64,000 bases of DNA from Pseudocitrobacter vendiensis (lineage in GTDB: Bacteria > Pseudomonadota > Gammaproteobacteria > Enterobacterales > Enterobacteriaceae), in contig NZ_CALSBS010000001.1 in NCBI RefSeq assembly GCF_943590815.1, forward strand, positions 62,001 through 126,000. The letters are read 5' to 3'. This document shows positions 56,327-64,000 of the stretch, piece after piece. Under the pieces are notes generated by a model. The model saw only the letters and a list, made by a program, of their open reading frames with translations. It made no database searches and was not told the DNA's origin. The first letter of the stretch is position 1. Each line of letters starts with the position of its first letter. The translations under genes and the position numbers were made by a program.

Positions 56327-58228
56327 TTATTGGTCCTCCGCCGCTGTTGCGGCCGGATTTTCGGCTGGTAAATCGGTGTTGTTATCGCCAAGCATAATGT
56401 GGTCGAGAATTTGACGCATGATCGTCCCCACCGCCGGGCCTGCGCCGCCGTTTTCCAGAATAATGGCAACGGCAACTTTCGGATCGTTATACGGTGCGAA
56501 GGCGGTCATCAGTTTGTGGTCACGCAGACGCTCGGCAATTTTATGCGCGTTGTAGGTTTCATTCGCTTTCAGGCCGAATACCTGAGCCGTACCGGACTTA
56601 GCTGCAATTTTATACGGCGCGCTGGCGAAGTATTTATGCGCGGTACCGTTGCCACGGTTGGCGACGCCATACATCCCGTCTTTGGCAATTTCCCAAAAGC
56701 CGGAATGAATATCACCGACAGGGGGTTCATGCGGTTGCTCCCAGGGGATCTGCTTCCCGCCTTCGGTGGTGCTCATCAGCAGATGTGGCACTTTCACTAT
56801 GCCATCGTTAATCAGGATCATCAGCGCTTTGCTCATCTGAATCGGCGTTGCCGTCCAGTAGCCCTGGCCGATACCGACCGGAATGGTATCGCCCTGATAC
56901 CACGGCTTTTTAAAGCGTTTCTGCTTCCATTCACGGGTTGGCATATTACCAGAGCGCTCTTCCGCAAGATCGATGCCGGTGTAATGACCATAGCCAAATT
57001 TCCCCATCCACTCGGACAGGCGGTCAATACCCATGTCATAGGCGACCTGATAGAAGAAGGTATCCGCCGATTCCTCCAGCGCTTTCGTCACGTTCAGGTG
57101 GCCGTGGCCCCATTTTTTCCAGTCGCGATAGCGTTTTTCAGAGCCCGGCAACTGCCACCACCCCGGATCAAACAGGCTGGTATTGCGGGTGATCACCCCC
57201 GCGCTAAGTGCGGATACGGACACATATGGCTTAACGGTAGACGCGGGCGGGTAAACCCCTTGCGTAGCGCGGTTAACCAGAGGCGTATTCGGGTCGTTCA
57301 GCAGCCCGGAGTAATCTTTGCTGGAGATGCCATCGACGAACAGGTTGGGGTCGTAACTTGGCATAGAAACCAACGCCAGAATGCCGCCTGTTCGCGGGTC
57401 GGTCACCACGACGGCCGCACGACTGCCGGCCAGCAGCGTTTCAATGTACTGTTGGAGCTTAAGATCGAGCGTCAGATGGATATCATGCCCGGCCTGCGGG
57501 GGCACTTCCTTCAACTGACGGATGACGCGCCCACGGTTGTTGACCTCAACTTCTTCATAACCGGTCTGGCCGTGCAGCACATCTTCGTAATAGCGTTCGA
57601 TACCGAGCTTACCGATATCATGCGTTGCCGCGTAGTTTGCCAGCTTGCCGTCTTTGTCGAGCCGCTCAACGTCTTTATCGTTAATTTTTGAAACGTAGCC
57701 AATGACGTGGGTGAGGGCGGAACCAAACGGGTAGTAACGGCGCTTATAGCCTTTCACTTCCACGCCTGGGAAGCGGTACTGGTTCACCGCAAAGCGCGCC
57801 ACTTGAACTTCCGTCAGGTTGGTTTTCACCGGGATAGACGTAAAGCGATGCGAGCGCGAGCGCTCCTTTTTGAAATTGGCGATATCATCATCGTTGAGAT
57901 CGACCACGCCGCGCAGCGCCTCCAGCGTGTCCTGCACGCTATCGACTTTCTCCGGCATCATCTCCAGTTGGTAGATGGTGCGGTTGAGCGCCAGCGGGGT
58001 ACCGTTGCGATCGTAAATGATGCCGCGGCTGGGGGCTATTGGCACCAGCTTAATGCGGTTCTCGTTGGAACGGGTTTGATAATCGGTAAAACGGACGATC
58101 TGCAGATTATAGAGGTTAGCGATCAGCACGCCGGTAAGCAGCAAAATCCCCGTAAAAGCGACCAGCGCCCGGCGCACAAACAGCGCAGACTCAGCCGAAT
58201 AGTCGCGAAAAGAATTCTGTAGTTTCAT
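56327..58228 (-). CDS. mrdA: Penicillin-binding protein 2, elongation transpeptidase
   Basis: PBP2 cross-links peptidoglycan during side-wall growth. The 633-residue protein has one N-terminal membrane helix (near 22-44), the PBP dimer domain with [16 protein letters not shown] near 65-80, and the transpeptidase domain with Ser330-TVK333. The SxN motif is in ESADTFFYQ near 385, and the KSGT box is near the C-terminus. It forms an operon with rlmH upstream and mrdB downstream and shows no sign of change at the active site. Confidence 0.98.
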   Translation of the reverse strand: MKLQNSFRDYSAESALFVRRALVAFTGILLLTGVLIANLYNLQIVRFTDYQTRSNENRIKLVPIAPSRGIIYDRNGTPLALNRTIYQLEMMPEKVDSVQDTLEALRGVVDLNDDDIANFKKERSRSHRFTSIPVKTNLTEVQVARFAVNQYRFPGVEVKGYKRRYYPFGSALTHVIGYVSKINDKDVERLDKDGKLANYAATHDIGKLGIERYYEDVLHGQTGYEEVEVNNRGRVIRQLKEVPPQAGHDIHLTLDLKLQQYIETLLAGSRAAVVVTDPRTGGILALVSMPSYDPNLFVDGISSKDYSGLLNDPNTPLVNRATQGVYPPASTVKPYVSVSALSAGVITRNTSLFDPGWWQLPGSEKRYRDWKKWGHGHLNVTKALEESADTFFYQVAYDMGIDRLSEWMGKFGYGHYTGIDLAEERSGNMPTREWKQKRFKKPWYQGDTIPVGIGQGYWTATPIQMSKALMILINDGIVKVPHLLMSTTEGGKQIPWEQPHEPPVGDIHSGFWEIAKDGMYGVANRGNGTAHKYFASAPYKIAAKSGTAQVFGLKANETYNAHKIAERLRDHKLMTAFAPYNDPKVAVAIILENGGAGPAVGTIMRQILDHIMLGDNNTDLPAENPAATAAEDQ

Positions 58229-58255
58229 TCGCTGCTTAAATTACCCTGGTCATCA

Positions 58256-58723
58256 TTACTCGCGGTGGTATGGGTGGTTGGTGGTGATGCTCCACGCCCG
58301 GTACAGGCTCTCGGCGACCAGCACGCGCACCAGCGGGTGCGGCATCGTCAGATTCGAAAGCGACCAGCTCTGTTCAGCGGCGGCTTTGCAGGCCGGAGAA
58401 AGCCCCTCAGGCCCGCCAATCAGCAGGCTGACGTCGCGGCCATCCTGCTTCCAGCGCTCCAGTTCGACTGCCAGATGCGGCGTATCCCACGGTTTGCCGG
58501 GAATATCGAGCGTGACAATGCGATTTTTACCGGCGGCGGCGAGCATCAGCTCGCCTTCTTTATCGAGAATACGTTTGATGTCCGCATTCTTACCGCGCTT
58601 ACCGGCAGGAATTTCTACCAGCTCAAACGGCATGTCTTTCGGAAAACGGCGCAAATATTCAGTAAACCCGGTTTGAACCCAATCCGGCATTTTGGTGCCG
58701 ACGGCGACCAACTGCAGCTTCAC
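58256..58723 (-). CDS. rlmH: 23S rRNA pseudouridine-1915 N3-methyltransferase
   Basis: RlmH methylates the pseudouridine at position 1915 of 23S rRNA on assembled 70S ribosomes. The 155-residue SPOUT-class protein has the SAM-binding knot segment LLIGGPEGL near 99-107 and the C-terminal tail [16 protein letters not shown]. It has the E. coli length. It is three bases from the rsfS stop and begins the ribosome-to-cell-wall gene series. Confidence 0.97.
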   Translation of the reverse strand: MKLQLVAVGTKMPDWVQTGFTEYLRRFPKDMPFELVEIPAGKRGKNADIKRILDKEGELMLAAAGKNRIVTLDIPGKPWDTPHLAVELERWKQDGRDVSLLIGGPEGLSPACKAAAEQSWSLSNLTMPHPLVRVLVAESLYRAWSITTNHPYHRE

Positions 58724-58726
58724 AAC

Positions 58727-59206
<480 letters not shown>

Positions 59207-59301
59207 CTAATAGCTGCATGTGGAATGATTCTGGCTGCGGAGGATAACAGGCTGTCGCCGGGTGTCAATGGCTGCGCCGGGCGCGGCGGTAGAAATCGGG
59301 A

Positions 59302-59913
59302 TTATCCCGCTTCCGGATGCCAGCGCGCGCGGCTATTGAGGACGCGAAGTGTGGCAAACGTGGGGGTAAACTCAATCACACTCCATGCACCCTGGTCGAT
59401 GCGAAAATGCCACATTGCTGACGAGGGCATCTTCAGTAAAAGTGCGGTTAAAAGGCTTAAGACCCCCTGATGACTGATCAGTAGAAGGTTCTGATAATCT
59501 GTGTGAGGAAGCCTGTCGATAAAGGTATTAACCCGCGCTGAGAAGGCCTGAAAACCTTCGCCGTTGGTGGGAACCGCATTCTGCCAGTCGTTACACCAGG
59601 CGTCATAATTGGCTGCGTCTTCGACCATCAAATCACGGTGATGACGCATCTCCCAGTCGCCAAAAAACATCTCATTAAGCTGCGGGACAATTTCGGGCAC
59701 CAGTGGACGATCGCCCAGCAGAAGGCGCGCCGTTTGTTGCGTGCGTTCGAGTTCGCTGCACATCACATGATCAAAAGGCACCTGTTGCAGAAGGGTACCG
59801 AGTGTCTCGGCTTGCCCGATGCCTTTCGCCGTCAGCGGGGTAGGTGAGTGGCCAGAGTACAACCCATCGACGTTGGCCTGGGTTTCTCCGTGACGTACCA
59901 GCCAGAGTTTCAT
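59302..59913 (-). CDS. cobC: Alpha-ribazole phosphatase CobC
   Basis: CobC dephosphorylates alpha-ribazole-5'-phosphate or adenosylcobalamin phosphate, the last step of nucleotide-loop assembly. The 203-residue histidine phosphatase has the RHGET motif (Arg7, His8) at the N-terminus, the SELERTQQTA segment near 58 and the second His in LISHQGV near 148. The ATG at 59913 is used because AGGGAGAAA lies before it; a longer frame to 60024 overlaps cobD. It is divergent from cobD. Confidence 0.92.
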   Translation of the reverse strand: MKLWLVRHGETQANVDGLYSGHSPTPLTAKGIGQAETLGTLLQQVPFDHVMCSELERTQQTARLLLGDRPLVPEIVPQLNEMFFGDWEMRHHRDLMVEDAANYDAWCNDWQNAVPTNGEGFQAFSARVNTFIDRLPHTDYQNLLLISHQGVLSLLTALLLKMPSSAMWHFRIDQGAWSVIEFTPTFATLRVLNSRARWHPEAG

Positions 59914-59973
59914 TGTGTTTCTCCCTGAATCAACAAACTGAAGTAAGATACTGCTTTTTGGCGGAGAAGTATC

Positions 59974-61068
59974 ATGGCTAAGCTTACCAGCACCCACGGC
60001 GGTAACATTCGCGAGGCGGCGCAACTGCTGGGCATTGAACCCGCTTTGCTTGTTGATTTTAGCGCGAATATCAATCCGCTGGGTATGCCAGAACCGCTCA
60101 AACAGGCGTTAGTGGCGCAAATTGGCGTGGCGGAACGCTATCCGGATGTGGAGTATCAGGGTCTGCATCAGCAACTGGCGGCGCACCATGATGTTCCCGC
60201 TGAGTGGATTCTGGCCGGTAATGGCGAAACGGAGTCAATTTATACGCTGGCGCAGGGGCTCCAACCGCAGCGAGCTATGCTGGTGACGCCGGGGTTTGCG
60301 GAATATAGACGCGCGCTGGCGCAAGTTGGTTGTAAGATCAGCGAATTTTCCCTGTGCGAAGAAGAGAGTTGGCAGCTTACCGAGCGCTTACTACCGGCCC
60401 TGACCGCTGAGCTGGATTGCCTGTTTCTGTGTACGCCGAATAACCCGACCGGGCTTTATCCTGACGCATCATTACTGGCGGCGATTGTTGAACGTTGTCG
60501 GGCGCTGTCGATAACGCTGGTGGTGGATGAGGCGTTTCTCGATTTCCTTCCTGATGAACCAGGGCTTATCCCGCACCTGGAGAATAACCCGCATGTTTGG
60601 GTGCTGCGCTCGCTAACCAAATTCTATGCCATTCCGGGGCTGCGTCTGGGGTATCTGCTGAACAGCGACGCTGACGCCGTGGCGCGAATGCGTCAGCGCC
60701 AGATGCCCTGGTCTATCAATGCGTTTGCCGCATTGGCGGGTGAGATGGTCCTGCACGACCGTGCGTATCAGCAGGCAACCTGGCAGTGGCTGGCGCGGGA
60801 ACGCGAAGGTTTGCTGACGCAGCTGAGAGGTTTTTCCGGGCTTACGGTTTGGGAAGGGCGTGCGAACTATCTGTTCTTACGCTGTAATGTTCTGGGCCTG
60901 GATTTACAGCAGGCGCTGTTGACGCGCCATGTACTCATCCGCAGTTGTGCGAATTATCCGGGGCTGGACGAGCGCTATTACCGTGTGGCGATCCGCAGTC
61001 GGGAAGAAAACGCCCGGCTGTGCCAGGCGTTGAATGCGGTATTTAGCGGTACAAGCCCTGCTGCATGA
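59974..61068 (+). CDS. cobD: L-threonine-O-3-phosphate decarboxylase CobD
   Basis: CobD makes (R)-1-amino-2-propanol phosphate, the linker of cobalamin. The 364-residue protein equals the Salmonella length and keeps its segments: [39 protein letters not shown] and the PLP lysine Lys216 in [18 protein letters not shown]. coli K-12 lacks this gene. Its 3' end overlaps that of convergent nadD by 26 bp. Its presence suggests that the organism makes or assembles cobalamin. Confidence 0.96.
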   Translation: MAKLTSTHGGNIREAAQLLGIEPALLVDFSANINPLGMPEPLKQALVAQIGVAERYPDVEYQGLHQQLAAHHDVPAEWILAGNGETESIYTLAQGLQPQRAMLVTPGFAEYRRALAQVGCKISEFSLCEEESWQLTERLLPALTAELDCLFLCTPNNPTGLYPDASLLAAIVERCRALSITLVVDEAFLDFLPDEPGLIPHLENNPHVWVLRSLTKFYAIPGLRLGYLLNSDADAVARMRQRQMPWSINAFAALAGEMVLHDRAYQQATWQWLAREREGLLTQLRGFSGLTVWEGRANYLFLRCNVLGLDLQQALLTRHVLIRSCANYPGLDERYYRVAIRSREENARLCQALNAVFSGTSPAA

Positions 61069-61684
61069 TGTACTCCAGCACTGGCGCGGGCATCATTTCG
61101 TCGCAGGATTCGCCGTTTTGTAATCGCTCGCGAATAATGGTGGCGGAGATATCAAACCACGGCGTCTCGGCGAGAAAGATTTTCCCCGCAGGCTGTTCGT
61201 GCAGATCTTCCGAACGCAGCGTCAGCCGATCATCCAGCCACTGCTGATGCTCTGGCTGCTGCATGGTCATCGGATAACCGGGACGACGCGTCACAATCAA
61301 ATGCGCGTTCTCAAGGATAGTTTCGTACTGGTGCCAGGTGGGAAACGTCAGCAGGGAGTCCTGGCCGATGATGAATGCCAGCGGTGCTTCCGCCCCTTCT
61401 TCCTGACGCCACTCCTGTAAGGTTTGCGCCGTATACGACGGCATGTCACGGCGCAGCTCACGTTCATCCAGTACAAATAACGGTTTATCGGCAATCGCCA
61501 GTTCCACCATGTGTTTGCGCTGGTCGCTGGTGGCTTCCGGCTGCGGACGGTGCGGCGGGACGTTATTGGGCATAATAATTATGCGCGATAAGCCTATCTG
61601 ATTTGCCAGAATTTCTACCGGCTTCAGATGACCATAATGAATGGGATCGAAAGTACCGCCAAACAGTGCCTGAAGCTTTGTCAT
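61043..61684 (-). CDS. nadD: Nicotinate-nucleotide adenylyltransferase
   Basis: NadD adenylates nicotinate mononucleotide in NAD synthesis and is essential. The 213-residue protein has the nucleotidyltransferase motif [14 protein letters not shown] near 8-21 and the [11 protein letters not shown] segment near 180-190. The ATG at 61684 lies directly after the holA stop and gives E. coli length; a TTG 12 bases upstream would overlap holA. It is the last gene of leuS-lptE-holA-nadD. Confidence 0.97.
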   Translation of the reverse strand: MTKLQALFGGTFDPIHYGHLKPVEILANQIGLSRIIIMPNNVPPHRPQPEATSDQRKHMVELAIADKPLFVLDERELRRDMPSYTAQTLQEWRQEEGAEAPLAFIIGQDSLLTFPTWHQYETILENAHLIVTRRPGYPMTMQQPEHQQWLDDRLTLRSEDLHEQPAGKIFLAETPWFDISATIIRERLQNGESCDEMMPAPVLEYIMQQGLYR

Positions 61685-61685
61685 A

Positions 61686-62717
61686 TCATCCGTCAATAAA
61701 TACGTCGGCTAAGGCTTTATGGCAAAGCAGTAGCGACAGGCTTTCCAGTTCAGCCCAGACAGACTGACCGTAATCCTGCTTCAAAGTAAGTTCCGCCTGC
61801 GTCAGCAGGGTGACCGCCTGACGTAACTGGTCGCTACTCAGACGATTAATGGCGTCGCCTACCAGACCACGGCGATTCTGCCAGACGCGATGTTTATCAA
61901 ACAGGGCGCGCAGCGGCATGTGAGCGCTTTGGCGCTTCAGGTTCACCAGTAATAGCAGTTCGCGTTGTACGGTACGCAGCAAAATGACCGGCTCGCTGCC
62001 TTCAAGCCGCAACTGTTGCAGGATGTGCAGGGCGCGTTTACTTTTTCCCGCCAGCAGGGCATCGACCCAGTGGAAGGGCGTAAAGTGCGCCGCATCATTC
62101 ACCGCCTGCTCTACGCGCGGTAGCGTCAGTTTACCGTCCGGCCAAAGCAGTGATAAACGTTCCAGCGCCTGCGACAACGCTAACAGGTTGCCTTCATAGC
62201 AGTAACACAATAGCTGGCTGGCGGGCTCATCTAACTGAAGATTCAGTTGTTTTGCACGCGTCGCTAACCAGCGCGGAAGCTGGGCTTGTTCTGGCGTCTG
62301 ACAGCTTACCTGAACGGCACTGCTGGCAAGTGCGCTCACCCAGGCCGCATTTTCCTGCGCTTTGGTAAGCTTGTTGCCGCGAATAATGAGCAGCAAATCG
62401 TCATGCAGCAGTGAAACCAGGCGCGCCAGTTGTTCGTTGATGGCGGCATTTGGTCCGTTTTCCGGCAGCAGCAGTAACAGCGTCTGGCGGCTGGAGAACA
62501 GGCTCAGGGCCTGACTCAGCGAGAAGATCTCGTTCCAGTCGGTGCTGGCATCGAGGGAAAAGGTGTGGTGCTCGGTAAAGCCCTGCTCAGTGGCCATATG
62601 GCGCACGGCGTCCTGGCTCTCCTGAAGCAGCAGCGGATCGCTACCGAGTAGCAGATACGCCGCGCGCAGCCCTTCAGAGAGCTGCGCGCGGAGTTGTTCT
62701 GGATACAACCGAATCAT
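61686..62717 (-). CDS. holA: DNA polymerase III delta subunit
   Basis: HolA opens the beta clamp within the clamp loader. The 343-residue protein has E. coli length. It starts [30 protein letters not shown], read in parts ([13 protein letters not shown], then [12 protein letters not shown]), with the beta-binding helix near 60-80 and the three-domain pattern typical of AAA+ clamp-loader subunits without a Walker motif. It shares one base with the lptE stop and precedes nadD. Confidence 0.97.
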   Translation of the reverse strand: MIRLYPEQLRAQLSEGLRAAYLLLGSDPLLLQESQDAVRHMATEQGFTEHHTFSLDASTDWNEIFSLSQALSLFSSRQTLLLLLPENGPNAAINEQLARLVSLLHDDLLLIIRGNKLTKAQENAAWVSALASSAVQVSCQTPEQAQLPRWLATRAKQLNLQLDEPASQLLCYCYEGNLLALSQALERLSLLWPDGKLTLPRVEQAVNDAAHFTPFHWVDALLAGKSKRALHILQQLRLEGSEPVILLRTVQRELLLLVNLKRQSAHMPLRALFDKHRVWQNRRGLVGDAINRLSSDQLRQAVTLLTQAELTLKQDYGQSVWAELESLSLLLCHKALADVFIDG

Positions 62718-63298
62718 CAGTTACCCAGAGTGGTGGAGACACGGCCAGGACCAATCGGCGATTCTTCCGCCATCGGAATGGTATCTGGTGCCGTTTTGCT
62801 GTCGGCGATGTGTACGCTCGGCAGTTTACGGATCAGCTGTTCAGCCGCTTTATCGTACATTTCGTTGATGATAATTGTTTGCTCGGCATCTTTCGCCAGC
62901 GCACGCTGCGGGTTATCGAAGAACGAACGGTACACTTTGGTCGAGATAGGGAAGATATCCTGCCCCGGGATCAGCACCGACGCACGCACGGTTAATACCA
63001 TCTGGTATTCCGCCGTCTGGCCGTTCTGGAACACGGATGCCGTATCTTTCGACATGCTGCTGGTGATAATACGCAGCGACGGCACATCTTTACGCAGAGT
63101 GCTGTCTTCCAGCAGAGTGATGTCGTTCAGACGCAGCTGATTACGTACCGCACGGCTTAACGGGCCGTTCGGATCGCCGGACTGGAAGATCATCGTTTTC
63201 ATTTCGCTGGGAACCTGCGTAGTGCTACGCAGATGCCAGCCACATCCGGCGGTGACCAGCACCGCCAAAGATAACAACAGAGTTGTCAGATATCGCAC
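62717..63298 (-). CDS. lptE: LPS-assembly lipoprotein LptE
   Basis: LptE plugs the LptD barrel in the outer membrane and helps deliver LPS to the surface. The 193-residue precursor has a lipoprotein signal ending VTAGC (Cys19), followed by [17 protein letters not shown] and the conserved [14 protein letters not shown] segment. The C-terminal 30 residues are charged and poorly conserved, as in relatives. It overlaps holA by one base and follows leuS after 14 bp. Confidence 0.96.
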   Translation of the reverse strand: MRYLTTLLLSLAVLVTAGCGWHLRSTTQVPSEMKTMIFQSGDPNGPLSRAVRNQLRLNDITLLEDSTLRKDVPSLRIITSSMSKDTASVFQNGQTAEYQMVLTVRASVLIPGQDIFPISTKVYRSFFDNPQRALAKDAEQTIIINEMYDKAAEQLIRKLPSVHIADSKTAPDTIPMAEESPIGPGRVSTTLGN

Positions 63299-63312
63299 GC
63301 TTCCTCCCGCGC

Positions 63313-64000
63313 TTAGCCCACGACCAGGTTAAGGAGTTTACCCGGTACGTAAATCACTTTACGCACGGTAACGCCATCAAGGTATTTCGCGACCAGGTGT
63401 TCCTGGCCTGCACGTTCACGAACCTGTTCTTCGGTTGCGTCAACGGCCACGGTGATTTTCCCGCGTACTTTACCGTTCACCTGGACGACAACCAGCGTGG
63501 TGTTTTCGACCATCGCTTTTTCGTCAGCCACCGGCCACGGTGCGTTGTCGATATCACCTTCACCGCCCAGTTCACGCCACAGAGTAAAGCTGGCGTGCGG
63601 CGTGAACGGGTTGAGCATACGAACAACCGCCAGCAGCGCTTCCTGCATCAGAGCGCGATCCTGCTCGCCTTCCACCGGCGCTTTCGCCAGTTTGTTCATC
63701 AGCTCCATGATCGCCGCGATGGCGGTGTTGAAGGTCTGACGGCGACCGATATCATCGGTGACTTTGGCGATGGTTTTATGAACGTCGCGGCGCAGCGCTT
63801 GTTGATCTTCGCTCAGCGCATCCACGTTCAGCGCCGCAACCGGGCCCTGAGATGTGTGCTCATAAACCAGTTTCCAGACACGTTTCAGGAAGCGGTTAGC
63901 CCCTTCCACGCCGGATTCCTGCCATTCCAGGGTCATATCTGCCGGGGAAGCAAACATCATGAACAGACGAACGGTGTCTGCGCCGTAGCGCTCAACCATC
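63313..64000 (-). CDS. leuS: Leucyl-tRNA synthetase, C-terminal part (gene runs off the window)
   Basis: This is the last 228-229 residues of a class I leucyl-tRNA synthetase that charges tRNA-Leu. The part present begins in the region just after the KMSKS loop ([20 protein letters not shown]), passes through the anticodon-binding helical domain ([20 protein letters not shown]) and ends with the C-terminal domain ([22 protein letters not shown]). The start and the catalytic and editing domains lie outside the window, so the first base here is only the edge. Confidence 0.97.
   Translation of the reverse strand, partial: MVERYGADTVRLFMMFASPADMTLEWQESGVEGANRFLKRVWKLVYEHTSQGPVAALNVDALSEDQQALRRDVHKTIAKVTDDIGRRQTFNTAIAAIMELMNKLAKAPVEGEQDRALMQEALLAVVRMLNPFTPHASFTLWRELGGEGDIDNAPWPVADEKAMVENTTLVVVQVNGKVRGKITVAVDATEEQVRERAGQEHLVAKYLDGVTVRKVIYVPGKLLNLVVG

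Noticed and set aside
56399-57691. 430-codon open frame on the plus strand antisense to mrdA
   Set aside because: mrdA is an essential, fully conserved gene on the other strand; the frame is a codon-bias shadow with no motif.

Overview
The window is a chromosomal segment of a member of the Enterobacteriaceae. Gene order and protein similarity follow the E. coli/Salmonella entD-to-leuS region almost gene for gene. The presence of cobD beside cobC, as in Salmonella and Citrobacter and not in E. coli K-12, together with the accessory genes, suggests Citrobacter or a near relative (Enterobacter/Salmonella group). The genus is an inference; no species marker was seen. There is no insertion sequence, prophage, CRISPR array, rRNA or tRNA in the window.

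Positions 1-1443 hold an Old Yellow Enzyme gene. Positions 1482-23106 are the complete enterobactin locus: synthesis (entC, E, B, A, F, D, the MbtH protein ybdZ, proofreading thioesterase entH), export (entS), outer-membrane uptake (fepA), periplasmic binding and ABC import (fepB, fepD, fepG, fepC) and iron release (fes). Fur boxes lie in the three divergent promoter regions. fepE, an O-antigen chain-length regulator, sits inside the locus as in E. coli, but here it is divergent from a WaaB-like LPS-core galactosyltransferase gene that is not expected there.

Positions 23387-36304 hold cstA-ybdD, a RelE-like/HTH toxin-antitoxin pair with a perfect palindromic operator, the MetJ-box-flanked pair ybdH/ybdL, the ybdN-ybdM pair (PAPS-reductase-like and ParB-like), the LysR gene ybdO, and the oxidative-stress block dsbG, ahpC, ahpF, uspG. 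The dsbG-ahpC gap contains a promoter-like and terminator-like pair next to an OxyR-like site and may encode a short RNA.

Positions 36484-46277 hold rnk, rna and dcuC, then an accessory copper/silver efflux operon (small secreted protein, cusF, TolC-family gene, cusB with a fused CusF domain, cusA) with no two-component system beside it. Positions 46409-64000 return to conserved core genes: pagP, cspE, crcB, ybeM, tatE, lipA, ybeF, lipB, ybeD, dacA, rlpA, mrdB, mrdA, rlmH, rsfS, cobC, cobD, nadD, holA, lptE and the 3' part of leuS. These serve lipoylation, cell elongation and peptidoglycan synthesis, ribosome maturation, NAD synthesis, DNA replication and LPS transport. REP/BIME-type palindromes punctuate many of the gaps.
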